A stretch of DNA of 20,797 bases from a virus, in IMG/VR virus record IMGVR_UViG_3300045020_000028, positions 1 to 20,797 of that record. One strand, written 5' to 3'. Within the stretch, counting starts at the first letter, position 1; every line of letters starts with the position of its first letter. A program made the translations under genes and the position numbers. The notes below the pieces were generated by a model. That model saw nothing but the letters and a program-made list of their open reading frames with translations, was not told the origin of the DNA and made no database searches. Positions 14,415 through 20,104 of this stretch are shown piece by piece.

Positions 14415-16672
14415 GTCCGCATCCATCCTGTGCCGCCGCTGCGGCGAATGATTCGTTGCTGCGGCTCCGGCTTCGCTTCTTCGCGCTTTGCGAGCTGCGG
14501 GAACAGGTCAGCAAAACCCCAGATCATGGCGTCGGCACGGTTCGGGCTGTTCTCGCCCATGTAGCCATTGGTCGTGAAAGCGCAAAGCTCGTCCTCGAGT
14601 TCCTGAAAGACGCCCGCCATGCGAACCTTGCCAGTCTCGACGAGCGCGGAGATCGGCTCCGCCCGCACAACCTTGCCCCGCGAGGCTCGCACCGGCCGAA
14701 ATGGCGTGTTCGGGCGCGCCGCCTTAACGACGAATCCGACCATGGCGCCGCCAAAGTTCACTTCGGCCACGATACGATCGGCTTCCCATCGTTCAAAAGC
14801 ATCGCATGCCACTCGTCCCCAGACGCCAGGGCCAGCTTTACAAGTGAGGTCTTCGAGCACATAGCCATTTCCATCAATCCCCAGTCCGCATACAACGATG
14901 CCAATTTCATCATTATCGACATTGTCTGTATCGTCGGCACCGCTCGGATCAACAGCCACGACGATGCGCAGCATGTCGGGTAGTTCCTGATCGATATTTC
15001 GCCACTTCTCGATCCAGTCATCGCGGAATAGAGCATTCGGAGCTGCATCGCGAAACTCCCCATAGAGAAAGCGCTTGCGCAGGCGCTCGGGCAGTCCTTC
15101 GAGCGTTTTCAGGTATTGCTCGGATAGGTTCGCGCGGTTGTCGCCCGGGTTGATGCGGAAAAAGTCATAGTCCCGCTGGTCGAGCGCGTGGCGCGTCTCC
15201 GGATCCTGCAGGAGCTTGAACATCTTGTAGGTCCAGTGACCCTTGTCCGGCGGGTTCTCGTCGTAGTACATCTTCAGGCGCAGCGGCTGGCCGGTCGCGC
15301 GATCCATCACCTTTTGCGCGAGACGCGTGACGGCCATATTGCGACTGTTGTAGGGGATCTGGCTGCACTCGTTGAGGAAGATATCCGCATACTCGTTGCC
15401 GAGAATCTTTTCGACGCGCGCCGCATCATCAAGGCCGCCGAACCAAAGCTCGGAATTGCCGGGAAACGTGGCGAACATGGTGTCTGATTTGTTCAGCGCA
15501 TATTCGACGCCCGGAAAGCACAAAGCCATGACCTTCGGGAATGTGTCCATCACGATCGACTGCTTCACGTGCCCGGCACGAAAGCGCAACACCACGCCGC
15601 GCGAGCCTGGAGCCTTCAGGCGTCGCTGAATCTGCTTGCGGATGATCTGGAACGTCTTGCCGCTATTGTGATGAAGAATGCCATTGGCGAAATATTGCTC
15701 GGTCACGGGAACATGGAGGGTGTAGTATTCCTGCTCGGCGACTTCCGATATACTCAAGACCTTATCCAGCGTATAACCGCCAATGGCAGGAGTGTCATAT
15801 GAAAGACCGAAGAATCGGGAAAATCGGTAAGCAGAACCATCTGCTAGTGATCGAATGGATCGTCGCAGGATGCACGGCACTCGACATTGCGGATGTTCTC
15901 GGCGTGAATCCTGAAACAATCCGCAAGTTTGCAAGGAAGCGTGGTCTTCAGATTCAGCGAGTCGATATGAGCGGAGAGAATCATCCTTGCTGGGCCGGAG
16001 GAATGGTATCCGATCGGTCAGGCTACCTCCTTCGCCGCGTCGCCGTTGATGGCCCTTATGGCTATCTGATCCGAGCCCTGCAAAAACGAGGCGTCGCCGG
16101 CTCAGACCCGAATGGATATGCCCCTGAGCATCGGATAGTGATGCATGACCAACTCGGCAGGCCTCTGCTGCCTGGAGAAGTGGTAGATCATATCGACGGA
16201 GACAAGCGAAACAATGACCCATCCAATCTTCGAGTTTTCCCATCCAACGCCGAACACCTACGCGAAACGCTGAAGGGGCGCGTTCCGAACTGGACTCAAG
16301 AAGGTCGCGCGAAAATGACCGGACGGCCAGTTGATCCGAACAGCGCAAATCAGAGGCGACTTGCCAAGTTGAGCCAGTCCAAAAACGATGATCCGGCGTC
16401 ACCGTCACCGAACGACCTGAACTCAGATCAATCTTGAGCATGGCTGCACGCCCCTTTAAAAAAGGGGCATCTGCCATCTGCTCGCCTCGGCTTGTCATCA
16501 CCCGAACAGGAAGGCCAATAGCGGCCAACTCCGCGATAGTCAGGCGTTGCCCGTCTAGCATGGTATCGCCTGACACGCAGCGCGATCCGCCAGCAAGCAT
16601 CACGTGCGTGGCCGGCCCGTTCAAGACCTCCTGAGCCTCTTCCTGCTTGGCGGTAAGCTTGAATTCAGCCAT
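14411..16672 (-). CDS. Terminase large subunit (packaging ATPase-nuclease) precursor, interrupted by an intein
   Basis: The precursor has 753 residues: 31 of N-extein, 305 of intein and 417 of C-extein. The joined product would be 448 residues, normal for this family. Splicing rebuilds the Walker A P-loop GGSRSGKT (G28-R31 joined to S337-T340). Walker B is YADIFLNE at 428-435, with E435 as the catalytic Glu. The C-terminal RNase H-like nuclease shows AVDPSG (D575), VAEVNFGG (E637) and NRADAMIWGF (D714). The protein pumps DNA through the portal and cuts concatemers at the capsid. Unspliced precursor cannot have a working ATP site. The ATG lies inside the end of the small terminase gene (8-base overlap). 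Confidence 0.92.
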   Translation of the reverse strand: MAEFKLTAKQEEAQEVLNGPATHVMLAGGSRCVSGDTMLDGQRLTIAELAAIGLPVRVMTSRGEQMADAPFLKGRAAMLKIDLSSGRSVTVTPDHRFWTGSTWQVASDLRCSDQLAVRSFSRDLLESSSERAPSAFRVGVRRWMGKLEDWMGHCFACLRRYDLPLLQAAEACRVGHASLSDAQGHIHSGLSRRRLVFAGLGSDSHKGHQRRRGEGGSLTDRIPFLRPSKDDSLRSYRLAESEDHASLQTCGLFQDSRREHPQCRVPCILRRSIRSLADGSAYRFSRFFGLSYDTPAIGGYTLDKVLSISEVAEQEYYTLHVPVTEQYFANGILHHNSGKTFQIIRKQIQRRLKAPGSRGVVLRFRAGHVKQSIVMDTFPKVMALCFPGVEYALNKSDTMFATFPGNSELWFGGLDDAARVEKILGNEYADIFLNECSQIPYNSRNMAVTRLAQKVMDRATGQPLRLKMYYDENPPDKGHWTYKMFKLLQDPETRHALDQRDYDFFRINPGDNRANLSEQYLKTLEGLPERLRKRFLYGEFRDAAPNALFRDDWIEKWRNIDQELPDMLRIVVAVDPSGADDTDNVDNDEIGIVVCGLGIDGNGYVLEDLTCKAGPGVWGRVACDAFERWEADRIVAEVNFGGAMVGFVVKAARPNTPFRPVRASRGKVVRAEPISALVETGKVRMAGVFQELEDELCAFTTNGYMGENSPNRADAMIWGFADLFPQLAKREEAKPEPQQRIIRRSGGTGWMRT
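15788..15792 (+). promoter_or_regulatory. Ribosome binding site of the antisense HNH gene
   Basis: AGGAG lies six bases before the HNH ATG (15799), at ideal spacing. On the other strand the same bases fall in the codons for T294-A296 of the terminase precursor, just before intein block F. A possible -10 box TATACT sits at 15749-15754, but no matching -35 element is visible, so I do not call a promoter. The site supports real translation of the plus-strand gene and fixes its start. Confidence 0.7.
15799..16437 (+). CDS. HNH homing endonuclease, nested antisense within the terminase intein
   Basis: The product has 212 residues and is complete. Residues 11-52 form a helix-turn-helix (LDIADVLGVNPETIRKFARK). 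Residues 59-81 (GENHPCWAGGMVSDRSGY) and 110-155 (EHRIVMHDQLGRPLLPGE, VVDHIDGDKRNNDPSNL, SNAEHL) form a classic phage HNH domain. H131 (with D130), N139 or N143, and H153 are the likely metal and catalytic residues. The tail past 160 is polar and probably disordered. Start and frame are supported by AGGAG at six bases and by an intact domain without stops. The gene lies wholly inside the intein: its start abuts block F codons and its end overlaps block B codons. It probably cuts intein-free terminase genes to spread the element. That role is inference; the HNH assignment is strong. Confidence 0.9.
   Translation: MKDRRIGKIGKQNHLLVIEWIVAGCTALDIADVLGVNPETIRKFARKRGLQIQRVDMSGENHPCWAGGMVSDRSGYLLRRVAVDGPYGYLIRALQKRGVAGSDPNGYAPEHRIVMHDQLGRPLLPGEVVDHIDGDKRNNDPSNLRVFPSNAEHLRETLKGRVPNWTQEGRAKMTGRPVDPNSANQRRLAKLSQSKNDDPASPSPNDLNSDQS
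16450..16468. repeat. Perfect 8-bp inverted repeat just after the HNH stop
   Basis: GCCCCTTT, loop AAA, AAAGGGGC forms a perfect stem beginning 12 bases past the HNH stop codon. On the minus strand it encodes intein residues A69-R75 (APFLKG region) between blocks A and B. No T-tract follows on either strand, so it is not a standard terminator. Similar hairpins near free-standing phage endonuclease genes can block ribosome access or protect RNA ends; here this is only a possibility. Confidence 0.5.
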
Positions 16673-17063
16673 GCACGTCCGAACCTTTCAGCACAAGCGC
16701 CACAGGCGCATCCGGATCGCCCGCGTGTGTGACCTTGCTGCCGTATTTTTTCGGATTCATGCAGGCAAGCACCCATTTGCGCGCATCGATCTGCACGCGC
16801 GTCTTTTGCGGGTCGCCTTTGCCGTCGGCGATGTCGATGATCTCGTCGAAATAGTGGTCTGCGCGCAGGCTCATCGCCTCGTTGTATTGTGCCTGGAGCT
16901 TCTCATCGTCTGCCAGCCAGCGCTGCACGGAGCGACGATCGGGCATATCCGCCGCACGGCAGATCTGGCGCAAGCTCTTGCCCTCGGCCATCTGTTCGCA
17001 GATGCGATTGAAGACGGCCTGTGAGAAGGCTATGGGGCGCTTGGTCGGTTGCTTTGTGGCCAT
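16665..17063 (-). CDS. Terminase small subunit
   Basis: The product has 132 residues from ATG 17063, close to the 140 of phage Sf6 gp1. It recognises the phage DNA packaging site and feeds DNA to the large subunit. Residues 14-52 form a helix-turn-helix (SLRQICRAADMPDRRSVQRW). Residues 55-80 (KLQAQYNEAMSLRADHYFDE, then IIDIAD) form the oligomerisation helices, and QIDARKWVLACMNPKKYG at 91-108 is a family hallmark. The end is a short hydrophobic tail. A longer frame adds 37 Arg/Pro/Thr-rich residues that overlap the upstream gene and is rejected. The large-subunit ATG lies inside its last codons, as expected for coupled translation. Confidence 0.88.
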   Translation of the reverse strand: MATKQPTKRPIAFSQAVFNRICEQMAEGKSLRQICRAADMPDRRSVQRWLADDEKLQAQYNEAMSLRADHYFDEIIDIADGKGDPQKTRVQIDARKWVLACMNPKKYGSKVTHAGDPDAPVALVLKGSDVHG

Positions 17064-17064
17064 C

Positions 17065-17253
17065 TCACTGCCCGCAGCATGGTTGCGTTTTGGAGCCGCA
17101 GGAGATGCAATAACGCATCTCGTCGTGGTCGATGTTATAGGCGTTCTTGGCGATGGTGCGCCCTTGCGAATCAATTGGGAAATCCGCTGGAAGTCGATAA
17201 GAACAGATTTCCTCGATAACAGCAGATAGGACTAGATAAGCTACATCAAGCAT
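17065..17253 (-). CDS. Small Cys-rich protein, function unknown
   Basis: The product has 62 residues. The first half is a hydrophobic helix (MLDVAYLVLSAVIEEICSYR). The second half is polar and ends in a Cys cluster, YCISCGSKTQPCCGQ, which could bind one zinc ion through C-x2-C and C-C. The ATG lies two bases after the upstream stop with a purine-rich ribosome binding site, and the next gene (small terminase) starts immediately after its stop. It is AT-richer than its neighbours. The frame is supported by its tight fit between genes, but no family is recognised. Confidence 0.55.
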   Translation of the reverse strand: MLDVAYLVLSAVIEEICSYRLPADFPIDSQGRTIAKNAYNIDHDEMRYCISCGSKTQPCCGQ

Positions 17254-17255
17254 TT

Positions 17256-17570
17256 CTATCTCGCCAATGGATGATGACTCTCCCGGGCATACCAGTCGGA
17301 CACGAAGTCCTGACATTCGCCCGGGTTCGTGAAGCGTAGCGCGCGCTCGGGTCGCTCTGTGCTCCACTCTTCCGGGTAGAGCGTGATTACGTAGGCGTCG
17401 CCATAGTTGCGCACGTTGAGCAGCGCGCCCTTTTGCCAGTCGGTCGGCGGCTGATTGGGCGCGCGCGGCACCTCGACCATTTCGGCGTATTCGACCGCTT
17501 CCATGGCCTCGCACTCGATATCGGACGCGCCGACCTTCTTCGGGCGCTTGCGGCCTTTGGGCCAACTCAT
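17256..17570 (-). CDS. Hypothetical protein of the small-ORF cluster
   Basis: The product has 104 residues from the ATG that overlaps the preceding stop (ATGA). A longer reading adds Arg-rich out-of-frame residues and is rejected. The N-terminus is basic (MSWPKGRKRPKKVG), followed by an acidic stretch (ECEAMEAVEYAEMVE). Residues about 45-95 have alternating strands with aromatic residues (LLNVRNYGDAYVITLYPEEW, ALRFTNPGECQDFVSDWYAR). This looks like a compact alpha/beta fold, perhaps nucleic-acid binding given the basic start. No known family is recognised. Confidence 0.6.
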   Translation of the reverse strand: MSWPKGRKRPKKVGASDIECEAMEAVEYAEMVEVPRAPNQPPTDWQKGALLNVRNYGDAYVITLYPEEWSTERPERALRFTNPGECQDFVSDWYARESHHPLAR

Positions 17571-17734
17571 TGCGCCTTTTCCCTGATCGAGCGCGCAAGC
17601 GAAAACAGGGTATCGCGCTCGCGACGAGTGCCTGCCTCGATGGACATTACGTCTGCGATCCACGCGTCCTGCGTGGCGCGCACCGCCGCAATCCGCGTGC
17701 GCTTGTTCAACTTGCGTTTCTGTTTGCCGGTCAT
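17567..17734 (-). CDS. Small basic protein, function unknown
   Basis: The product has 55 residues from the ATG that overlaps the previous stop (TGATG). It starts with a highly basic stretch (TGKQKRKLNKRTRIAAVRAT) and continues as an amphipathic helix (TRRERDTLFSLARSIREKAQ). An upstream ATG would run through the whole small ORF before it and is unlikely. It may bind nucleic acid, but nothing beyond charge supports that. Confidence 0.5.
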   Translation of the reverse strand: MTGKQKRKLNKRTRIAAVRATQDAWIADVMSIEAGTRRERDTLFSLARSIREKAQ

Positions 17735-17817
17735 CAAATCCATCCTTTGCGCTTGGCGATAAATCCTGAGAGAACGATCAGAGCGCAAACGAGCGCCTCA
17801 AGAGCCAGTTTCTTCAT
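17734..17817 (-). CDS. Tiny membrane-segment ORF
   Basis: The product would have 27 residues: a short basic start (MKK), one hydrophobic helix (LALEALVCALIVLSGFIA) and a basic end (KRKGWI). The start overlaps the co-chaperonin stop (ATGA) and the stop overlaps the next start (TGATG), which fills the gap exactly and is the main support. Positive charge on both sides makes the topology unclear. Small single-span proteins are common in phage operons, but this could also be only a coupling reading frame. Confidence 0.4.
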   Translation of the reverse strand: MKKLALEALVCALIVLSGFIAKRKGWI

Positions 17818-18242
17818 GCCGGTTCGACCACACCAGATACATCCGCCTCGCGGCAAAGGATGTGCATTTTATTGCCCCAGTAGATCTGCTGGAAGCTGTA
17901 TCCCACAATCCGCCCGTCGATGCGCACGCAACCGAGCTCGACCATGTCGCCAACCTTCACGCATGTGGGCTGGAACACCGAACTGCGCCACATCTTCGTG
18001 CGCTTGTTCTTTTCGACGTGATCGTAGCAAAGTGGGAATACGCCGGGCCCTACCGCCTTAACGATTCCTCGAACTGGTTTGATATTCTCGATCACTGTCA
18101 ATATCTGCGAGTGCTCCACTCCTAATGGCTCTACTAGGATGAAGTCATGCATCATCTTGATCTTCTCGTCAGGTGCGATATAGGTCGTCGAGGCATAGCT
18201 CAACTCGGCGCCCATATCGTTTGTTTTGAGTTGAACGCCCAT
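17814..18242 (-). CDS. Phage GroES-like co-chaperonin
   Basis: The product has 142 residues, against about 97 for bacterial GroES. Residues 29-67 (MMHDFILVEPL, then KPVRGIVKAVGPG) match the first GroES strands and the conserved R-G-x-V-x-A-V-G-x-G turn. VKVGDMVELG at 96-104 matches the V-K-x-G-D-x-V core, and KMHILCREADVSGVVE at 125-140 matches the terminal ILREEDILAVVE strand. Residues 41-56 (GVEHSQILTVIENIK) fit the mobile loop that docks GroEL, with ILT in place of the usual IVL. There is an insertion of about 25 residues at 69-94 and an N-terminal extension of about 28 residues. It probably caps host GroEL to fold virion proteins, as T4 gp31 does for its coat protein. Confidence 0.75.
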   Translation of the reverse strand: MGVQLKTNDMGAELSYASTTYIAPDEKIKMMHDFILVEPLGVEHSQILTVIENIKPVRGIVKAVGPGVFPLCYDHVEKNKRTKMWRSSVFQPTCVKVGDMVELGCVRIDGRIVGYSFQQIYWGNKMHILCREADVSGVVEPA

Positions 18243-18703
18243 CAGTGCCTCTTGCGTGCATAGCTTGGCTCTTTGGCCGTCTTGCCTGCGCCCTCGCGGC
18301 CCTTGTCTGTCGATGGCTTGCCCACCGACGCCGTCTTGCCGCTGCCGCCCTGCGCCTGTGACTTCATGCCGTCGGGCGCGTGATGCACGCCCAGATGCGT
18401 GATTTGCAGCTCCAGGTGCCGACGCTCGCTGTCGCCTTCGGTCTTTTCCGCCCGCGCGCCGACGACTCGCGCCTTGGCACGCAAATGCACGTCGCCGCCC
18501 ACTTCGGGCATGCTTTCGATACCGGCCTTCTTGAGGTCCTCGTGATCGAGGTGAATCTTCAGGCCATAGGGATAGGGCGGCTCGTCCATGCTCCCGGCCA
18601 TTGCCTTATTGCCCGAGGTCTTCTTCTCGCGCTTCATGTGCGCCATACCGGCTTCGGACATGGTTTCGTCGCCAACCGGCTTGCCGTGCTTGTCGCGTGG
18701 CAT
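18242..18703 (-). CDS. Putative capsid accessory (staple-like) protein
   Basis: The product has 153 residues. A compact core at 43-108 (PPYPYGLKIHLDHEDLKKAG, EVGGDVHLRAKARVVGARAE, RHLELQITHLGVHH) looks like a beta-barrel. I recall similar small proteins, labelled capsid staple or head accessory proteins, in other podovirus genomes, but I cannot check this. The ends are disordered and charged: a Met/Lys-rich N-terminus and a Gly/Lys/Ser-rich C-terminus ending YARKRH. That ending matches the last five residues of the scaffold protein. The ATG overlaps the previous stop (TAATG) and its stop overlaps the co-chaperonin start (TGATG). Confidence 0.6.
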   Translation of the reverse strand: MPRDKHGKPVGDETMSEAGMAHMKREKKTSGNKAMAGSMDEPPYPYGLKIHLDHEDLKKAGIESMPEVGGDVHLRAKARVVGARAEKTEGDSERRHLELQITHLGVHHAPDGMKSQAQGGSGKTASVGKPSTDKGREGAGKTAKEPSYARKRH

Positions 18704-18858
18704 TATTTGCGCTCCTTGCAGTCATTGCAAGCATCTGGCGATGGCCGCACTGCGCCGCTCTGTTTGCCTTGACTTGTGCCGTTCGAATTGAAGTGGCCCG
18801 CCGGCAGGCGCTGGTTGGACTGCGGCTGGACCGGCCGCTGATTGCTCTGCTTAGCCAT
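18703..18858 (-). CDS. Small Gln/Pro-rich protein, function unknown
   Basis: The product has 51 residues from ATG 18858, which has a good AAAGGAG ribosome binding site five bases upstream. A longer reading (83 residues) starts inside the previous gene and lacks such a site. The text is low-complexity and polar (MAKQSNQRPVQPQSNQRLPA), and ends with CNDCKERK, a C-x2-C pair. It is probably disordered. It overlaps its neighbours at both ends, which supports the frame. Confidence 0.5.
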   Translation of the reverse strand: MAKQSNQRPVQPQSNQRLPAGHFNSNGTSQGKQSGAVRPSPDACNDCKERK

Positions 18859-19003
18859 GACGCTTCTCCTTTCTATCGCGCTCCTTGGCTTCGCTATAGC
18901 CAATCGCGAGGCGCTGCTTGAGTGGATATTTCTGTTCGCGCTTCGACGATACAAAGCGCCCGATGAAATCGCTGAGCTTCTCGCCCTTTTTGCGTTCTGG
19001 CAT
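18851..19003 (-). CDS. Small basic helical protein, function unknown
   Basis: The product has 50 residues: MPERKKGEKLSDFIGRFVSS followed by KREQKYPLKQRLAIGYSEAK and a basic end KEKRHG. The QRLAIGYSEAK segment resembles the Q-A-x-A-I-A-x-S-E-A motif of small phage proteins often found beside head genes, whose function is unknown. It was missed by longer-ORF criteria but fits exactly between the 143-aa gene (2-base gap) and the next start. Confidence 0.55.
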   Translation of the reverse strand: MPERKKGEKLSDFIGRFVSSKREQKYPLKQRLAIGYSEAKERDRKEKRHG

Positions 19004-19005
19004 GG

Positions 19006-19437
19006 TCAGTTGTTCCCGATTGGGCTCGCCGAGAACCCGTAGTTAAAGCTCACACGAATCGAGCCGCCCGTGAGCGCCACGTTGTTCGCGCACATGATCG
19101 TGTCACCCGGCACCGCGGTCGCGAAGAAAGCGCCTGGAGCGCTGGTTTCGCGGATGACGGTCGGAACCGTTGGCGCCGCCGCTGTGGCTGGGATGTAGGA
19201 CCGCAGCAATGCAATCGTCTGACAACCGAGAAGCGTCGAGAGCGTCGTGTTGAGCATCCCGGCGCTCGCCAGCGTGCTGATTGCATCCACCGTGATCTGG
19301 ATCCCATTGATGTGGCAATAAAACCCCGCTGGCACCGCCAGAACGGTCTGAGCCGTCGATCCGGAGGCCGTATTGAGCGTAATGGCGGCGTATTGCGTGC
19401 CGAAATATTGATCCAGTCTGGTCAATGGGCCTGTCAT
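19006..19437 (-). CDS. Beta-rich protein, possibly a virion component
   Basis: The product has 143 residues, rich in Ala, Thr, Gly and Ser with few charges. Text such as TAQTVLAVPAGFYCHINGIQ, GDTIMCANNVALTGGSIRVS and FNYGFSASPIGNN suggests a beta-sandwich like those of phage surface proteins. An N-terminal MTGPLTRLDQYFGTQYAAIT resembles linkers that attach such domains. A weak ribosome binding site (GGGAA) precedes the ATG, after a 47-base gap with no clear promoter. It is not next to the other structural genes, so the virion role is only inferred from composition. Confidence 0.55.
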   Translation of the reverse strand: MTGPLTRLDQYFGTQYAAITLNTASGSTAQTVLAVPAGFYCHINGIQITVDAISTLASAGMLNTTLSTLLGCQTIALLRSYIPATAAAPTVPTVIRETSAPGAFFATAVPGDTIMCANNVALTGGSIRVSFNYGFSASPIGNN

Positions 19438-19484
19438 GATCGTTCCCGGCTTATGGTTTGCCCGAAGTCATACACCATAGCAAC

Positions 19485-19613
19485 CTATTTTGCAAGATTT
19501 CCCCAGTTAAGCGCGATTGCGCCGAACGTGACGATCAGCCCGAGAACCGGGTTCGCGAACGTCATGCACACAAGCGTGGCGATGAGCGCCAGCCAGAAGA
19601 TTCCCTTGATCAT
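19485..19613 (-). CDS. Small two-segment membrane protein
   Basis: The product has 42 residues: MIKGIFWLALIATLVCMTFA, then NPVLGLIVTFGAIALNW and a short end GNLAK. Two hydrophobic stretches separated by N-P suggest a helical hairpin in the inner membrane. The ATG overlaps the resolvase stop (ATGA), so it is probably translated with it. Holins and other small phage membrane proteins look like this, but at 42 residues without a lysin gene nearby I would not call it a holin. Confidence 0.5.
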   Translation of the reverse strand: MIKGIFWLALIATLVCMTFANPVLGLIVTFGAIALNWGNLAK

Positions 19614-20101
19614 GTCATTGTCCTTTGCGCATAGCGCGCGATAAGCATGGCTTCAGCCCGGTTGTGATCCTTCACGCGCGCGAGATGCTCCAATCCAAAG
19701 AAGCTGCGCGCGAGCGCAAGTGCCGCGTTCTTGTCGGCCTGCAGCCCGAAGAAAGCTTTCCAGGTACGCGGCGAAACAATGGCGAGATCATGCCCGCGAG
19801 CCGCCAGCACCCCCTCCACCACGCCGCGCGTATGCACGAGCGCTTCTTGAGACTGCATGGAGTTGTTCTTGCCGCCGAGCATGCGCACATCCTCCAAAAC
19901 GACCAGCATGGGCTCGCGAGGGTCATGTTGATCCCTGAGTATTACCGAGAGCCCGCGACCGTCACAGACGCGCTTGACGCTAGCCGCAGGGCCAATGTTC
20001 GGTCGAGGCATCGTCGGCAGATCGAAAACGGCACGCAAACCGTGATGGTCGATGAAGGCGACGGCGCCAGTGAGGCCAGGGTCGATCCCGCAGATGATCA
20101 T
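19610..20101 (-). CDS. RuvC-like Holliday junction resolvase
   Basis: The product has 163 residues, near the 173 of E. coli RuvC. The RNase H-like fold shows GIDPGLTGAVAFID at 5-18 with D7, VVLEDVRML at 67-75 with E70, and KDHNRAEAMLIARY at 144-157 with D145 and E150 in the usual third and fourth acidic positions (the last is usually Asp). These bind two metal ions that cut four-way DNA junctions. In phages such enzymes resolve branched replication or recombination intermediates before packaging. The gene is coupled to the downstream membrane ORF by an ATGA overlap. The call is firm at fold level; the exact substrate is not shown. Confidence 0.82.
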   Translation of the reverse strand: MIICGIDPGLTGAVAFIDHHGLRAVFDLPTMPRPNIGPAASVKRVCDGRGLSVILRDQHDPREPMLVVLEDVRMLGGKNNSMQSQEALVHTRGVVEGVLAARGHDLAIVSPRTWKAFFGLQADKNAALALARSFFGLEHLARVKDHNRAEAMLIARYAQRTMT

Positions 20102-20104
20102 GGC

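Larger units (their letters stand above)
15665..16579 (-). mobile_element. Intein in the terminase P-loop, with an antisense endonuclease gene inside
   Basis: Precursor residues 32-336 have all the splicing landmarks. The first residue is C32 in block A (CVSGDTMLDG). Block B is GRSVTVTPDHRFW (86-98) with the T-x-x-H pair T92/H95. Block F is EYYTLHVPVTEQYF (315-328), and block G is NGILHHN with H335 and N336, followed by extein Ser+1 (S337). It should be splicing-competent. Residues about 120-290 show no LAGLIDADG or HNH motif in this frame. Removing that linker leaves about 135 residues, the size of a mini-intein. The linker DNA is the reverse complement of the HNH gene, so the endonuclease is carried antisense instead of being fused in frame as usual. 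Confidence 0.9.

Noticed and set aside
15749-15777. Promoter for the HNH gene (TATACT, TATAAC)
   Set aside because: Both resemble -10 boxes, but neither has an acceptable -35 element at 16-18 bases, so I mention them only as weak hints.
16027-16318. In-frame LAGLIDADG or HNH endonuclease within the intein linker
   Set aside because: No such motif is visible on the minus strand between block B and block F.
15665-16579. HNH frame as a chance shadow of the intein
   Set aside because: Unlike other shadows here, it has a full HNH domain with all key residues, an N-terminal HTH and a well-spaced AGGAG.
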